The position numbers and the translations under genes were made by a program. From Pseudanabaena sp. FACHB-2040 (GTDB taxonomy: Bacteria; Cyanobacteriota; Cyanobacteriia; Phormidesmidales; Phormidesmidaceae), in assembly GCF_014696715.1 (NCBI RefSeq), contig NZ_JACJQO010000001.1, positions 124,001 through 188,000 of the forward strand: DNA of 64,000 nt. Direction: 5' to 3'. Shown here piece by piece: positions 8,616 to 16,377 of this stretch. The notes under the pieces were generated by a model that saw only the letters and a program-made list of their open reading frames with translations, was not told the origin of the DNA and did no database searches. Position 1 is the first letter of the stretch, and every line of letters begins with the position of its first letter.

Positions 8616-8685
8616 TAGGGGCGAAGCATTCGCAAACAGTTTTTGGAGACCTGCTCCAAAAGGCTATGTGAATGCTTCGCCTCTA
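8616..8685. repeat. Nested long palindrome (MITE/REP-like)
   Basis: Outer 19-base arms at 8616-8634 and 8667-8685 pair with two mismatches. Within them TTTTGGAG (8641-8648) and CTCCAAAA (8654-8661) pair perfectly. The whole 70-bp unit can fold into one long hairpin. The arm core GCGAAGCATTC resembles repeats common in cyanobacterial intergenic DNA. Confidence 0.7.
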
Positions 8686-8777
8686 GTTTATCAACGAAGA
8701 TTCAGGAGTTTCTCAGATTGGGGCCTTGTTTTCTCAGACTGCTGTCAGCCTGTTTGCTTAAAGTAGGAGCACCCTCA

Positions 8778-9308
8778 ATGAGAAGAACTCTAATGAAAAT
8801 GAATTTTTGGAAAGGAATCGGCGTTGCGATCGCACTATCAACCTTAGTTGCAACCACTGCCTGTGCCGGACAACAAGCGTCAACGGAGACCGCCCCCACA
8901 GCCCCCTCTGCGACTGCCCCTGCTGCCTCAGAAGCTCCCCTCACTACAACAGCCGCCCCAGGCCTCTCAGGCACCTTTGTTGCCGCTGAGCACCCTACTA
9001 CAGGAACTGTTCGCATTATTGAAGAAGATGGCATGCGTTATCTGGAATTTGATGCCGCCTTTAAAACCGATCCCGGCCCTGATTTAACTGTGGTGCTACA
9101 CCAGGCAGAGGATATTCTAGCCGTCACCCAGAGCCCCGCCTATCCCTTGCAGGAAGGCGAGTACGTCGTAATTGAGGAACTGCAAAGCACGGAGGGCACC
9201 CAGCGCTACGCCATTCCGCCAGAGCTAAACCTAGCAGACTACAGTTCCGTGGGGATCTGGTGCCGTCAGTTCAATGCCACCTTTGGGGCTGCTTCGCTGC
9301 AATCGTAA
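8778..9308 (+). CDS. DM13-domain secreted lipoprotein
   Basis: The 176-residue product has a signal peptide ending in a possible lipobox (VATTAC|AGQQ), a Thr/Ala/Pro-rich linker (about 35-65) and a DM13 domain (about 68-172) with SGTFVAAEHPTTGTVRI and the conserved cysteine in VGIWCRQFN. DM13 domains are proposed to take part in redox or electron transfer at the cell surface. The start is placed at ATG 8778, preceded by AGGAG. An in-frame upstream extension would run through the palindromic element at 8616-8685 and is unlikely. It stands alone. Confidence 0.8.
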   Translation: MRRTLMKMNFWKGIGVAIALSTLVATTACAGQQASTETAPTAPSATAPAASEAPLTTTAAPGLSGTFVAAEHPTTGTVRIIEEDGMRYLEFDAAFKTDPGPDLTVVLHQAEDILAVTQSPAYPLQEGEYVVIEELQSTEGTQRYAIPPELNLADYSSVGIWCRQFNATFGAASLQS

Positions 9309-9712
9309 TGTAGTCTCTTCACGCAGGCGGGCTGAGTTCCCATCTTAAGAGACAGGCCCGAAGCGCCAGAGCCTAGTTTTAATGCAGATACGTCTAGGCC
9401 CTGGCTGATAGAAAATGCTCTGTTTGATAAACCTTTTGAGACGGCGACGGCAATATTGCGATCGCACAAAACCAAATCTGCCAATTCTGGTTTGACTAGG
9501 CGCAACTCTGCTTAAGTTTCTACCCACCAGCAGTAATCTCCATGCGGGTGTAGACGCGTTGGCGTATGGCGCGTTGTTTACTTGGACTTGGCTAGAGCTT
9601 TTTAAGGAGTCAACTACTTACGGCACTGCCTTGGACTGGTAGTGCTGCTGGGGGCAATTGCTTCCAGGCTTAGGTGGTGATATTTAACGCATAGCCTTTT
9701 GGTAATCGAAAA
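9309..9712. other. Intergenic region, no gene seen
   Basis: No coding sequence is supported on either strand. It lies between the convergent DM13 and adenylate cyclase genes. Confidence 0.5.
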
Positions 9713-9795
9713 GTGCAGCATGCTCGCAGTGCTTTAACAGCCTTTGGAGAAACATTTCTCAGCAAGCACTGCTATAGCCTTCTAGTATGCTGCAC
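9713..9795. repeat. Large interrupted hairpin at the 3' end of the cyclase gene
   Basis: Paired arms are GTGCAGCAT (9713-9721) with ATGCTGCAC (9787-9795), GCAGTGCTT (9726-9734) with AAGCACTGC (9764-9772), and an inner GAGAAA/TTTCTC (9747-9760). The 83-bp unit folds into a single long stem with internal loops, directly after the minus-strand cyclase stop. It may be an extragenic palindrome or a transcript-end structure. Confidence 0.65.
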
Positions 9796-9803
9796 CATAA
9801 GCA

Positions 9804-11126
9804 TTAAAAAGCTAGAGAAATCCATTTCTGGGTCTCAATTACAGGAGCCTCCGGGTGCCTTGCCAAATACAGATTGACAAAATCGTGATTGGGCAAAACC
9901 CCTCCCGGATAAAGAGAAAGCTGATCTTGAATTCCCGTTACCAAAAACATATCCAGGCTGCCTTTGTTTTTGGCCACAATTTTGCCTCGATACTTAATCT
10001 CAAAGAAATCCTTAGCTAGCTCAAAGGTCGCGCTAGAGATATTAATTTTCCCCGGAACACCCGAAGATTCCATCCGAGAGGCGATATTGACCGTATCACC
10101 CCAAACATCATAGGCAAACTTTTTCCGCCCAATTACCCCAGCCATGATTGGCCCGGAATGAATGCCAATGCGAACATCCCAGTAAGGCTGGTTGAGCTTT
10201 TTCTTTTGAGCCTTGCGGATTTGTATATACAGCTGCATTTCCATTGCAGCTAGAACGGCATCTACCGCATGAGTAGCGCTAGGGATAGGAATGCCCCCCA
10301 CACACATGTAGCTGTCGCCAATCGTTTTTAGCTTTTCTAAGCCATACTTATCGATCACTTGATCGAAGTAGGAGAAGCAGGTATCCAGTTCATCAACCAG
10401 TTCTTCTGGAGTAAAAGATTCTGAAAGCTGAGTGAATCCATTGAAGTCAGCAAACAGAACTGAGACGGATTTGTAGTAAACAGGTTTTACTTTCCCTGTA
10501 CTTTTTAGTTCTTTAGCAATTTCATCGGGCAAAATATTGAGCAACAGCTCCTCTGAACGTCTCTGCTCATCCGCAATAACCGCATATAGACGATTTATCT
10601 CCTCAAACCGTTCGGCGTTTTGAATCGCAGATGAAAGTTGCAAAGCCAGCAAATAACCAATGCGGACATCATCTAAGGTATAGGCCGCAGGCTGAATGCT
10701 TGAAAAAACAAGGGCTCCGAACCGCCCTCGCTGATTTTCCAATGGAACAATCATCGCTGCCTTGTGCTCTGGCCAAAACATATCAGATGGCTGGCGCACA
10801 ACTTGAGGCTGACCTGATCTCAAAGCCCGATGAATTGAATCAAACTTAGAATTTTTGACTTGGTCTAGCTCTAGATTAGAGCCAAACAGATTCACCAGAG
10901 AATCTGATTCTTGAGAAATCAAATAAACGCTAAGGTGATCGATTTCGATCAGCCATTTTGATTTCTTGCCAACAATCTTTAAAATCTCATTTACATTAAG
11001 AGATCGATTAACTGCAACTGCTATTTCGTTAATTGCAGCAATTCGGCTTGAAAGGGCTTGGGCTGAGGCTAATTGGTTAGTCGATTTTGAGCTCTCCACG
11101 GCATTGATCGCGGATAGTTGAGGCAT
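9804..11126 (-). CDS. GAF-domain class III adenylate cyclase
   Basis: The 440-residue soluble protein has a GAF domain (about 35-170), a helical linker (about 172-205) and a class III nucleotide cyclase domain (about 215-400). Metal-binding aspartates lie in LFADFNGF and IGDSYMCVGG. The substrate pair is Lys in EKLKTIGD and Asp in YDVWGDTVN, which indicates ATP rather than GTP. The transition-state Asn and Arg are in TVNIASRM. All catalytic residues are present, so it should make cAMP under control of the GAF ligand. It is monocistronic, with a carboxymuconolactone decarboxylase-like gene upstream on the same strand. Confidence 0.9.
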   Translation of the reverse strand: MPQLSAINAVESSKSTNQLASAQALSSRIAAINEIAVAVNRSLNVNEILKIVGKKSKWLIEIDHLSVYLISQESDSLVNLFGSNLELDQVKNSKFDSIHRALRSGQPQVVRQPSDMFWPEHKAAMIVPLENQRGRFGALVFSSIQPAAYTLDDVRIGYLLALQLSSAIQNAERFEEINRLYAVIADEQRRSEELLLNILPDEIAKELKSTGKVKPVYYKSVSVLFADFNGFTQLSESFTPEELVDELDTCFSYFDQVIDKYGLEKLKTIGDSYMCVGGIPIPSATHAVDAVLAAMEMQLYIQIRKAQKKKLNQPYWDVRIGIHSGPIMAGVIGRKKFAYDVWGDTVNIASRMESSGVPGKINISSATFELAKDFFEIKYRGKIVAKNKGSLDMFLVTGIQDQLSLYPGGVLPNHDFVNLYLARHPEAPVIETQKWISLAF

Positions 11127-11190
11127 TGATGACGGCCTAAACGTTGTCCCGTTCTAAAGCTATTCTACTAGCCTAACGCACCTCAATAAA

Positions 11191-11733
11191 TTAGAGAGCG
11201 TCGATCTCCAAGCCAATGGCGTCAGTATATTGATTTATCTGGGTAAACAGGTTTGCCGTTGCAATAATTTCAAATATTTCTGTGCTATCTAAACCACAGG
11301 ACTGCAGATTCTGATAATCCTGAGTGCTCAGGTCACGAGGGTTGGTAGCTGCCTGTAGGCCAAAGCGAATAACGGCCTTCTCCCGGCTTGGGAGTGGACA
11401 GTTTTCAAAGTCTGTAGCCAGAGTTCGAAGAACCTCTTCGCTAATACCAAGTACAGACAGTCCGTGCAGGTGTACTTTTAGCGCATACTCACTCTGGTTT
11501 GCTTGAGAGATGGCAACACCAATCATCTCTTTTAAGGTGCGAGGTACTTCGCCCTCTAGAATGACTGAACGAAACTTGTGCCAGTTCGCCTCAAGAAAAT
11601 CAGGGCGAACGGCCATTGATTTGAATAGATTGGGAACAATACCAAAGCCTAATTCGGCTGAAATTTCTTCATAAATTACTTTAGATTTTTCATCATTCAA
11701 ATTGTCGTACTCTAGAATTTCAAAGTATGACAT
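11191..11733 (-). CDS. Carboxymuconolactone decarboxylase/AhpD-like protein lacking the CxxC cysteines
   Basis: The 180-residue all-helical protein aligns with the CMD/AhpD family. The core helix that normally reads NxCxYCxxxH is NQSEYALKVH here (about residues 78-87), so both redox cysteines are replaced (Ser and Ala) while the Asn, Tyr and His remain. AhpD members use those cysteines as an alkylhydroperoxidase couple, so this protein is unlikely to be a classical peroxidase. A cysteine occurs further on (ENCPLP), but not in the active-site position. It lies 65 bases upstream of the cyclase gene on the same strand. Function unknown. Confidence 0.75.
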   Translation of the reverse strand: MSYFEILEYDNLNDEKSKVIYEEISAELGFGIVPNLFKSMAVRPDFLEANWHKFRSVILEGEVPRTLKEMIGVAISQANQSEYALKVHLHGLSVLGISEEVLRTLATDFENCPLPSREKAVIRFGLQAATNPRDLSTQDYQNLQSCGLDSTEIFEIIATANLFTQINQYTDAIGLEIDAL

Positions 11734-11872
11734 AGGGTTAAAGCTTTATTTGAGAAGCTAGCAAATTCTTACCCTATTAGCTTTACAAACCTAATTTCCC
11801 TTAGCCTGAGCTTATTTACACAATTTAATGTAAATTCTAGCTGTGTATTATGTACTCAATGTTGATTAATAC

Positions 11873-12139
11873 CTATTGACTCCACTCATCCCACACAGCT
11901 CGAGCTACCTTTGCGATCACTGCTTCACGAGCCACATCATCAGCTCTAGAATCTGAAACAAAAACTGCGATCGCTAAGTGCTGCCCATTTGATAGGTGTT
12001 CATTGTTAGCGCTGTGGGTTGTTGATTCTTTAGGTATATTTACTTAGTTAGGTTGTCTCTGCTGACTACTGAGGTCGCTGCTTGTACAGCCAGAGGCTAA
12101 TAGGTAAAAGCAAAAGCTATAAAACCAAACTTTTTTCAT
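11873..12139 (-). pseudogene. Internally deleted class A beta-lactamase relic
   Basis: Reading in one frame, an ATG at 12139 opens a lipoprotein signal (MKKVWFYSFCFYLLASGC) and reaches a TAA at 12044-12046. The same frame continues after that stop with a stretch ending NGQHLAIAVFVSDSRADD...VARAVWDEWSQ and a TAG at 11873-11875. The second half resembles the C-terminal strand and helix of class A beta-lactamases. The middle of the enzyme, with the SxxK, SDN and KTG motifs, is missing. The simplest reading is a lipoprotein beta-lactamase gene that lost about 200 codons. The signal-peptide part alone (12044-12139) might still be translated as a 31-residue lipoprotein. Confidence 0.6.
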
Positions 12140-12147
12140 TTCTAAAT

Positions 12148-12384
12148 CTAGAGCCAGGGTGCATTGTTCATCAGAGCACTTAACATCCGAACGAAGTTTT
12201 GGCGCAGCAGCACGGCTAATACACCGCAAGCAAGGGTTGTGCCTCCCATAACCCACCTAAAGTGGTCGACTTGCCAGATACCGCTAAACAGGGCAAACGC
12301 AATTAGTCCAGCGCCAGCGCCCCCTGAAAACAGTAAGGACGTTTCTTTGACAGTTTCTTTAAAGGTGTGGGGTTTCGATTCCAT
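12148..12384 (-). CDS. Small membrane protein, hypothetical
   Basis: A 78-residue protein with a polar N-terminus (MESKPHTFKETVKE) and two hydrophobic helices (about 17-37 and 44-62). No family is recognised. It lies directly upstream of the beta-lactamase relic on the same strand, 8 bases away. Function unknown. Confidence 0.5.
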   Translation of the reverse strand: MESKPHTFKETVKETSLLFSGGAGAGLIAFALFSGIWQVDHFRWVMGGTTLACGVLAVLLRQNFVRMLSALMNNAPWL

Positions 12385-12487
12385 TGTGTAAAAATTCCTG
12401 TGAAAACATATTGTTGTATTTGATCAGCGGAAGCAATCATATAGGCAAAGACAATTGCAGAAGTAAGGGAGAGATTTCTGCCTAATC

Positions 12488-12850
12488 TTATTGAATCTCC
12501 TCAAAGAAAGTAATTAAATTGCCGTCTTCATCTGTAGCACCGAATTCACGGGTTCCCCAAGGCTTGTCTTGCAAGGATGCATTGGGATGAACGATGCCCT
12601 TAGATTGGCATTCAGCATATAACGCGCTAATTCCGTGAACATTGATACGACATGCGGTGTTTTCAGCAATGTGTTTTTCAGTACAAGCCCAGAAATGAAT
12701 CTGTACTGCATCACGCTGAATAATCCCATAAACCATTGGCTCCTCATGAATTTTGGTAAATCCGAGCACTGAGCAATAGAAATGAATAGTCTTGGTAATA
12801 TCTAACGAAGCCAAGACTGGAACAGCCGAATTGAACATTGGGTTACTCAT
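12488..12850 (-). CDS. VOC superfamily (glyoxalase/bleomycin resistance-like) protein
   Basis: The 120-residue product has the two beta-alpha-beta-beta-beta modules of the vicinal oxygen chelate fold. Its layout (FNSAVPVLASLDITKTI, FYCSVLGF, then a C-terminal DEDGNLITFFE) resembles bleomycin-resistance-type and lactoylglutathione lyase-like proteins, which bind small ligands or metals. I chose ATG 12850, preceded by AAGGAAG, over an upstream start that would overlap the GNAT gene. It follows that GNAT gene on the same strand 64 bases away and may be cotranscribed. The substrate is unknown. Confidence 0.75.
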   Translation of the reverse strand: MSNPMFNSAVPVLASLDITKTIHFYCSVLGFTKIHEEPMVYGIIQRDAVQIHFWACTEKHIAENTACRINVHGISALYAECQSKGIVHPNASLQDKPWGTREFGATDEDGNLITFFEEIQ

Positions 12851-12914
12851 GATCTTCCTTACCTGCGCTTGCAGATGTTGAGTGCTTATGAAGGAGCGAC
12901 CAACAGCAGCTAGC

Positions 12915-13466
12915 TTAAATAGGGCGCTCCCAAGGTTTACCATATTGTCGATAGCCAACTCGCTTGAATGTAGAAATCATTCGCACATTCTCTACACCCG
13001 TATCACAAAATACTTGCCAAACTCCCACCTCTTGTAAGGTCTGTGTCCCCTTTGACAAGAGATCGTTTGCAAAACCAAAACCCCGGTACTCTGGCAAAAC
13101 CCCTATCCCGTAGATAGTTCCTTCTTCTAATCCCGCTTTGGCACACCCTTCAAAAATTACCGGAAGTACAAACCCTACAATGTCACCATTCTCATTGATT
13201 CCAAACTGCCACCACTCATCTTGACACGAGAAGCCATCTCTGGCTGCACTCAAGAAAATCTCAGCGGCTTCCTCAGGGCCATGTCTGGACACTTGTTTCT
13301 GATAGCTTGGATCTGTTGACGAAGCCATCACCCGCCCAACAACTGAAATGAGCAGATTGTTGGGTACTGCTATGGCCGGTTCGTAGGTCAACCGAGGCGG
13401 AACCTCAATCAGTGGTTTGGGTTCTTCCCACGCAAAGGGCACTTTTAAGTAAGTTTGTTGGCTCAT
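12915..13466 (-). CDS. GNAT family N-acetyltransferase
   Basis: The 183-residue protein has a GNAT fold in its C-terminal two thirds. The acetyl-CoA binding motif A is visible as IGVLPEYRGFGFANDLL (about 120-136), followed by the motif B region (NVRMISTFKRVGYRQYG). The substrate cannot be told. The start at ATG 13466 gives MSQQTYLKVPFAWEEPKP; a GTG three codons upstream is also possible. A decayed copy of this N-terminal region is found at about 15965-16053. The gene lies divergent to the XRE-ClpN regulator, with the palindromic operators between them. Confidence 0.8.
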   Translation of the reverse strand: MSQQTYLKVPFAWEEPKPLIEVPPRLTYEPAIAVPNNLLISVVGRVMASSTDPSYQKQVSRHGPEEAAEIFLSAARDGFSCQDEWWQFGINENGDIVGFVLPVIFEGCAKAGLEEGTIYGIGVLPEYRGFGFANDLLSKGTQTLQEVGVWQVFCDTGVENVRMISTFKRVGYRQYGKPWERPI

Positions 13467-13625
13467 AAAAGTCACAAATAACCTGGTCAGTTAATACTAC
13501 GGCTCAGCTGAGTTGCTGTATGACAGCTAAAAGCTTCTACAACACCAATTAACTTTTCTACTCCGTTCTAACAGAATGATGCTGCCGTGTCTGAAAGGAG
13601 ATTCTGAGTTGCTTCAAACGATAGC

Positions 13626-13668
13626 CTAGGCATAGAGTGTCAAGTAACACTTGACACTCTATGCCTAG
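13626..13668. repeat. Perfect 19-bp inverted repeat upstream of the XRE-ClpN gene
   Basis: Arms 13626-13644 and 13650-13668 are exact reverse complements around a 5-base centre (TAACA). The arms contain TTGACA on both strands, so it could also provide -35 elements for divergent promoters. Confidence 0.8.
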
Positions 13669-13690
13669 AATGTGTAAAGTGTTACTTGAC
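13639..13690. promoter_or_regulatory. Twin operators upstream of the XRE-ClpN regulator
   Basis: Site 1 (13639-13655) is GTCAAGTAACACTTGAC, a 7-3-7 palindrome. Site 2 (13674-13690) reads GTCAAGTAACACTTTAC on the minus strand, one base different. Their centres are 35 bp apart, so they are on nearly the same DNA face after about three turns. A TTGACA (13651-13656) with TGTAAA 16 bases later is a plausible promoter overlapped by both sites. The position, 18 bases before the ATG of an HTH regulator, suggests autoregulation. Confidence 0.65.
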
Positions 13691-13707
13691 GGCACACAGA
13701 CTAATCC

Positions 13708-14373
13708 ATGAAAAACCGACTTAAAGACCTTCGGCAGCTGCATCGATGGTCACAAGCTGACCTCGCCAGAGAGCTAGGGGTCAGTCGTCAGGCGGTCAAT
13801 GGTTTTGAATCTGGCAAGTTTGATCCCAGCTTAGAAATGGCTTTCAAAATTGCCGATCTGTTTAATGTCGCGATCGAGGACGTTTTTATCTACGAGGCAA
13901 GGAACTCCATGCAAACACTGGTTGAGCGAGTCAAAAATTTCTTTGGTTTCGACTTTGGTTTTGAGCGGTTTACAGAAAAGGCAATTAATGCGATCGCATT
14001 TGCTCAAAATGAAGCGGCCCGCTTGCAGAGCTTACAAGTTGAGCCAGAACACCTATTAGCTGGGCTATTGGCTGATCCAGCGACAACTTCGGCCCAACTG
14101 CTGCGGGCTAATGGCGCAACAGTGGAAGTCATAACCGATGAACATTCTTTTGAATCTCGCGAGCATCTAAAATTTAGCCCCCAAGGTAAGTTTGTTCTAG
14201 AACTTGCTTTGCAGATCGTTCGGCTTCAGGGCAAAAGAACAATTGGGACTGAGCATCTTCTGTGGGCTTTGATACGGTTGTCTGAAACAGACAAGACAAC
14301 CCTAAATGAACTATTTCAGCAATATACAGTTGATCTAAAAGCCCTGAGTAGTCAACTGATAGAAACAGTTTAA
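13708..14373 (+). CDS. XRE-family HTH regulator fused to a Clp N-terminal (ClpC-type) domain
   Basis: The 221-residue product has a compact XRE helix-turn-helix (about 1-65, with WSQADLARELGVSRQAVNGFE) like stand-alone Bacillus YozG-type regulators. After a short linker comes a Clp N repeat domain (about 85-218, starting FERFTEKAINAIAFAQNEAARL and containing VEPEHLLAGLLAD and IGTEHLLWALIRL). In ClpC/ClpA this double repeat binds adaptors and substrates, but no AAA+ ATPase follows here. The protein is therefore probably a DNA-binding regulator that borrows the Clp adaptor-binding module as a sensor. Palindromic operators lie immediately upstream. Confidence 0.85.
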   Translation: MKNRLKDLRQLHRWSQADLARELGVSRQAVNGFESGKFDPSLEMAFKIADLFNVAIEDVFIYEARNSMQTLVERVKNFFGFDFGFERFTEKAINAIAFAQNEAARLQSLQVEPEHLLAGLLADPATTSAQLLRANGATVEVITDEHSFESREHLKFSPQGKFVLELALQIVRLQGKRTIGTEHLLWALIRLSETDKTTLNELFQQYTVDLKALSSQLIETV

Positions 14374-14443
14374 TTTAGCTCCAACAATGTCTAAAGCTTT
14401 CGCTAGCGTCTGTTGGCTTATTCGATGCCCACCTCTTTGCGGC

Positions 14444-15430
14444 TCACTTTAGAAATAGGAAGGTCTCGCCATGTAGATATGCCTGCAAGTGGTTTTTGGC
14501 GACGTAGGGCACAGCCCGAGAAAGCCACTCGTGTTCCTGGGGATTGGCACTGAGAAAAGCGAAGTTTTCCACTGTTGCTCCTACGAAGAATGCTTCAACG
14601 ATGCCTTGGTAGTCTGCTGGCAACGCCCGGACGCTTGTATAACCCTCAAAAAAGGGTGAACGCAAGGACGCATCCAGGTCTCCAAGCGATTGACCAATAT
14701 CGTAGAGATAAAAGCCAAAGCCGCAACGTGAAAAATCAATAGGGCGCACTTCCTCGTTGTTATAGAGAACGTAGTTGCCTTGGTGAAGATCAGCGTGAAT
14801 TAAGCCCCAAGTATCGTGCGCATGTTGCAGTCCAGTCATAAACTCTTGGACTTGCGCGGCAGCCTTTTGAAACACCTGATAATCATCTATCGAAATCGTT
14901 CCATTCTGAACTAACACGTCAAGCTGAGACGTTGCAGCCTTAAGCTGTTCCACGCTGTGGGTGGGGCGAGAAAAGCCAGGTGGTAACGACCAATTGCTTG
15001 AATGTTGGTGCAGTTGGGCCATCACCATACCCAATCGGCGGACCTGCTGTACTGTAGGTTCACCATCAACATGTTCGCCTTCTACCCACCGCAGCAATGA
15101 ACAAAATATCGAAGACCCAAATTCCGTGCTGGCAATGTTGGTAACCCATTCACCCGAGCGATTCCGCACAGGCTGAGGCACAGTTATTTCAGTTTTATGT
15201 GCGATCGCATTTAGCCACAGCAACTCAGACTGAATGACATGCGGCTCTCTCCAAAAGCTACGCAAACTATCGCCGGCAACCTCGATTCCACTATGGAAAC
15301 GGAGTAGAAACTTATCGCCTGTGGGTATCTCAACTCGAAAGGTCGTGTTCTGGCTTCGTCCTAAAAATGTCACTTGAGCATCGGGTAACCCATAGTGCGT
15401 CAAGGCGGTCCGAGCAATTTCTGCATTCAT
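14444..15430 (-). CDS. Aminoglycoside phosphotransferase-like kinase (APH family)
   Basis: The 328-residue protein has the protein-kinase-like APH fold. The catalytic loop is IHADLHQGNYVL (Brenner-type HxDxxxxN, about residues 215-226) and the metal-binding aspartate is in RPIDFSRCG (about 236-243). The N-lobe FLLRFHS supplies the ATP-binding lysine-equivalent position. The family includes antibiotic kinases, homoserine and choline kinases and many uncharacterised members, and the substrate is not evident. The GNAT gene upstream ends 15 bases before its start, so they probably form a two-gene unit. Confidence 0.8.
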   Translation of the reverse strand: MNAEIARTALTHYGLPDAQVTFLGRSQNTTFRVEIPTGDKFLLRFHSGIEVAGDSLRSFWREPHVIQSELLWLNAIAHKTEITVPQPVRNRSGEWVTNIASTEFGSSIFCSLLRWVEGEHVDGEPTVQQVRRLGMVMAQLHQHSSNWSLPPGFSRPTHSVEQLKAATSQLDVLVQNGTISIDDYQVFQKAAAQVQEFMTGLQHAHDTWGLIHADLHQGNYVLYNNEEVRPIDFSRCGFGFYLYDIGQSLGDLDASLRSPFFEGYTSVRALPADYQGIVEAFFVGATVENFAFLSANPQEHEWLSRAVPYVAKNHLQAYLHGETFLFLK

Positions 15431-15445
15431 ACTGCTTCAATAGGT

Positions 15446-15916
15446 CTAGCCTGCGTTCAGCACTTTGCGGAACACGACCTTATCATCGCCCGCCGCGTAG
15501 AAGTCGCGAATGCGCGCCTCCTCCTCATAGCCACACTTCGCGTAGAATGTCCGCGTGCGCTCGAAGCCCGGTAGCCCTGATGTTTCTACTAGCAGCACGC
15601 GCCCACCGCGCGCCGTCAGTGTTTGCTCAACGTAGCGCAATAGTGCCGCACCGCGTCCTTGCCCCTGACGGTCAGGCCGGATGGCGATCAACTGCAGGTT
15701 CCACGTCCGATCAGTCATCCGTTCCGGCTCACAATAGGCGACCCCAATTGGCCCATTGTCATCGTCAGTGATCCAAAAAGGAGCACTGTCGCTGCCGCCA
15801 CTGAAGTAATCGGTCAGCATCGCGCTCAACTCCTCACGCTCGTTCGGCTGAAAGCCGATTGCATCGGCTATAGCGATTAACGCGGTTGTGTCATCAGGTG
15901 TAGCGGGTCGAATCAT
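15446..15916 (-). CDS. GNAT family N-acetyltransferase
   Basis: The 156-residue protein is a full GNAT domain. It starts MIRPATPDDTTAL; motif A is IAIRPDRQGQGRGAALLRY (about 90-108, with the QGxGxG/A acetyl-CoA loop), and the motif B region is RTRTFYAKCGYEEEARIRDFY. Its base composition is more GC-rich than its neighbours, hinting at recent acquisition. It is followed at 15 bases by the APH-like kinase gene. The substrate is unknown. Confidence 0.85.
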   Translation of the reverse strand: MIRPATPDDTTALIAIADAIGFQPNEREELSAMLTDYFSGGSDSAPFWITDDDNGPIGVAYCEPERMTDRTWNLQLIAIRPDRQGQGRGAALLRYVEQTLTARGGRVLLVETSGLPGFERTRTFYAKCGYEEEARIRDFYAAGDDKVVFRKVLNAG

Positions 15917-15964
15917 AGTGAGCTTCAGTGTCTTGAGATCAGTGAGTTGTCATGCACATATCGG

Positions 15965-16053
15965 CAGGCTGAAGGGTAAAAACCGTGGAGCTTCAATCGG
16001 CGGTTTAAGCACCTCCCACACAAAAAACACTTTAGGTAGAGTTGCTGAATCAC
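15965..16053 (-). pseudogene. Decayed copy of a GNAT gene N-terminus
   Basis: The minus strand encodes, across a frameshift, VIQQLYLK and then VFFVWEVLKPPIEAPRF. This matches the start of the GNAT gene at 12915-13466 (QQTYLKVPFAWEEPKPLIEVPPR). DNA similarity is visible over about 70 bases. No acetyltransferase body follows, so it is a relic of a duplicate or of a related gene. Confidence 0.6.
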
Positions 16054-16135
16054 AGGCAATCTGAATCACAGGCAATATTGACAAGACTTTGTAAACCATA
16101 TCAGTATACTACAGTATACTACAACTGTAGTCAAT
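16045..16135. repeat. Short tandem repeats in intergenic region
   Basis: CTGAATCACAGGCAAT occurs twice in direct tandem (about 16046-16077). Further on, CAGTATACTA is repeated twice head to tail (about 16102-16122), next to CTGTAG. The second block is palindromic and operator-like. No adjacent regulator gene is evident. Confidence 0.5.
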
Positions 16136-16377
16136 TTGGCTCTGAATGATTACAAACAACTTTTAGGCTGTTGTCCTCGCGGCCAGCTAGCAGAATGACA
16201 ATCTCAATAGAAAGAAAATTCTGCTTGCACTCAATCTTCTCTCTAGCTCCATATTTGCCTCGACTTGATAGGCAGCTGATCAAACGTGACAGATCTATGA
16301 TGCTTAGCAAGTTTATAGAATCGCTTTGTTTTTCTCACGGTTACTAACCAATACTTGCCGAGTATTTCTCTAAACCC
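16136..16377. other. Intergenic region, no gene seen
   Basis: AT-rich DNA downstream of the SDR gene end. No coding sequence supported. Confidence 0.4.
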
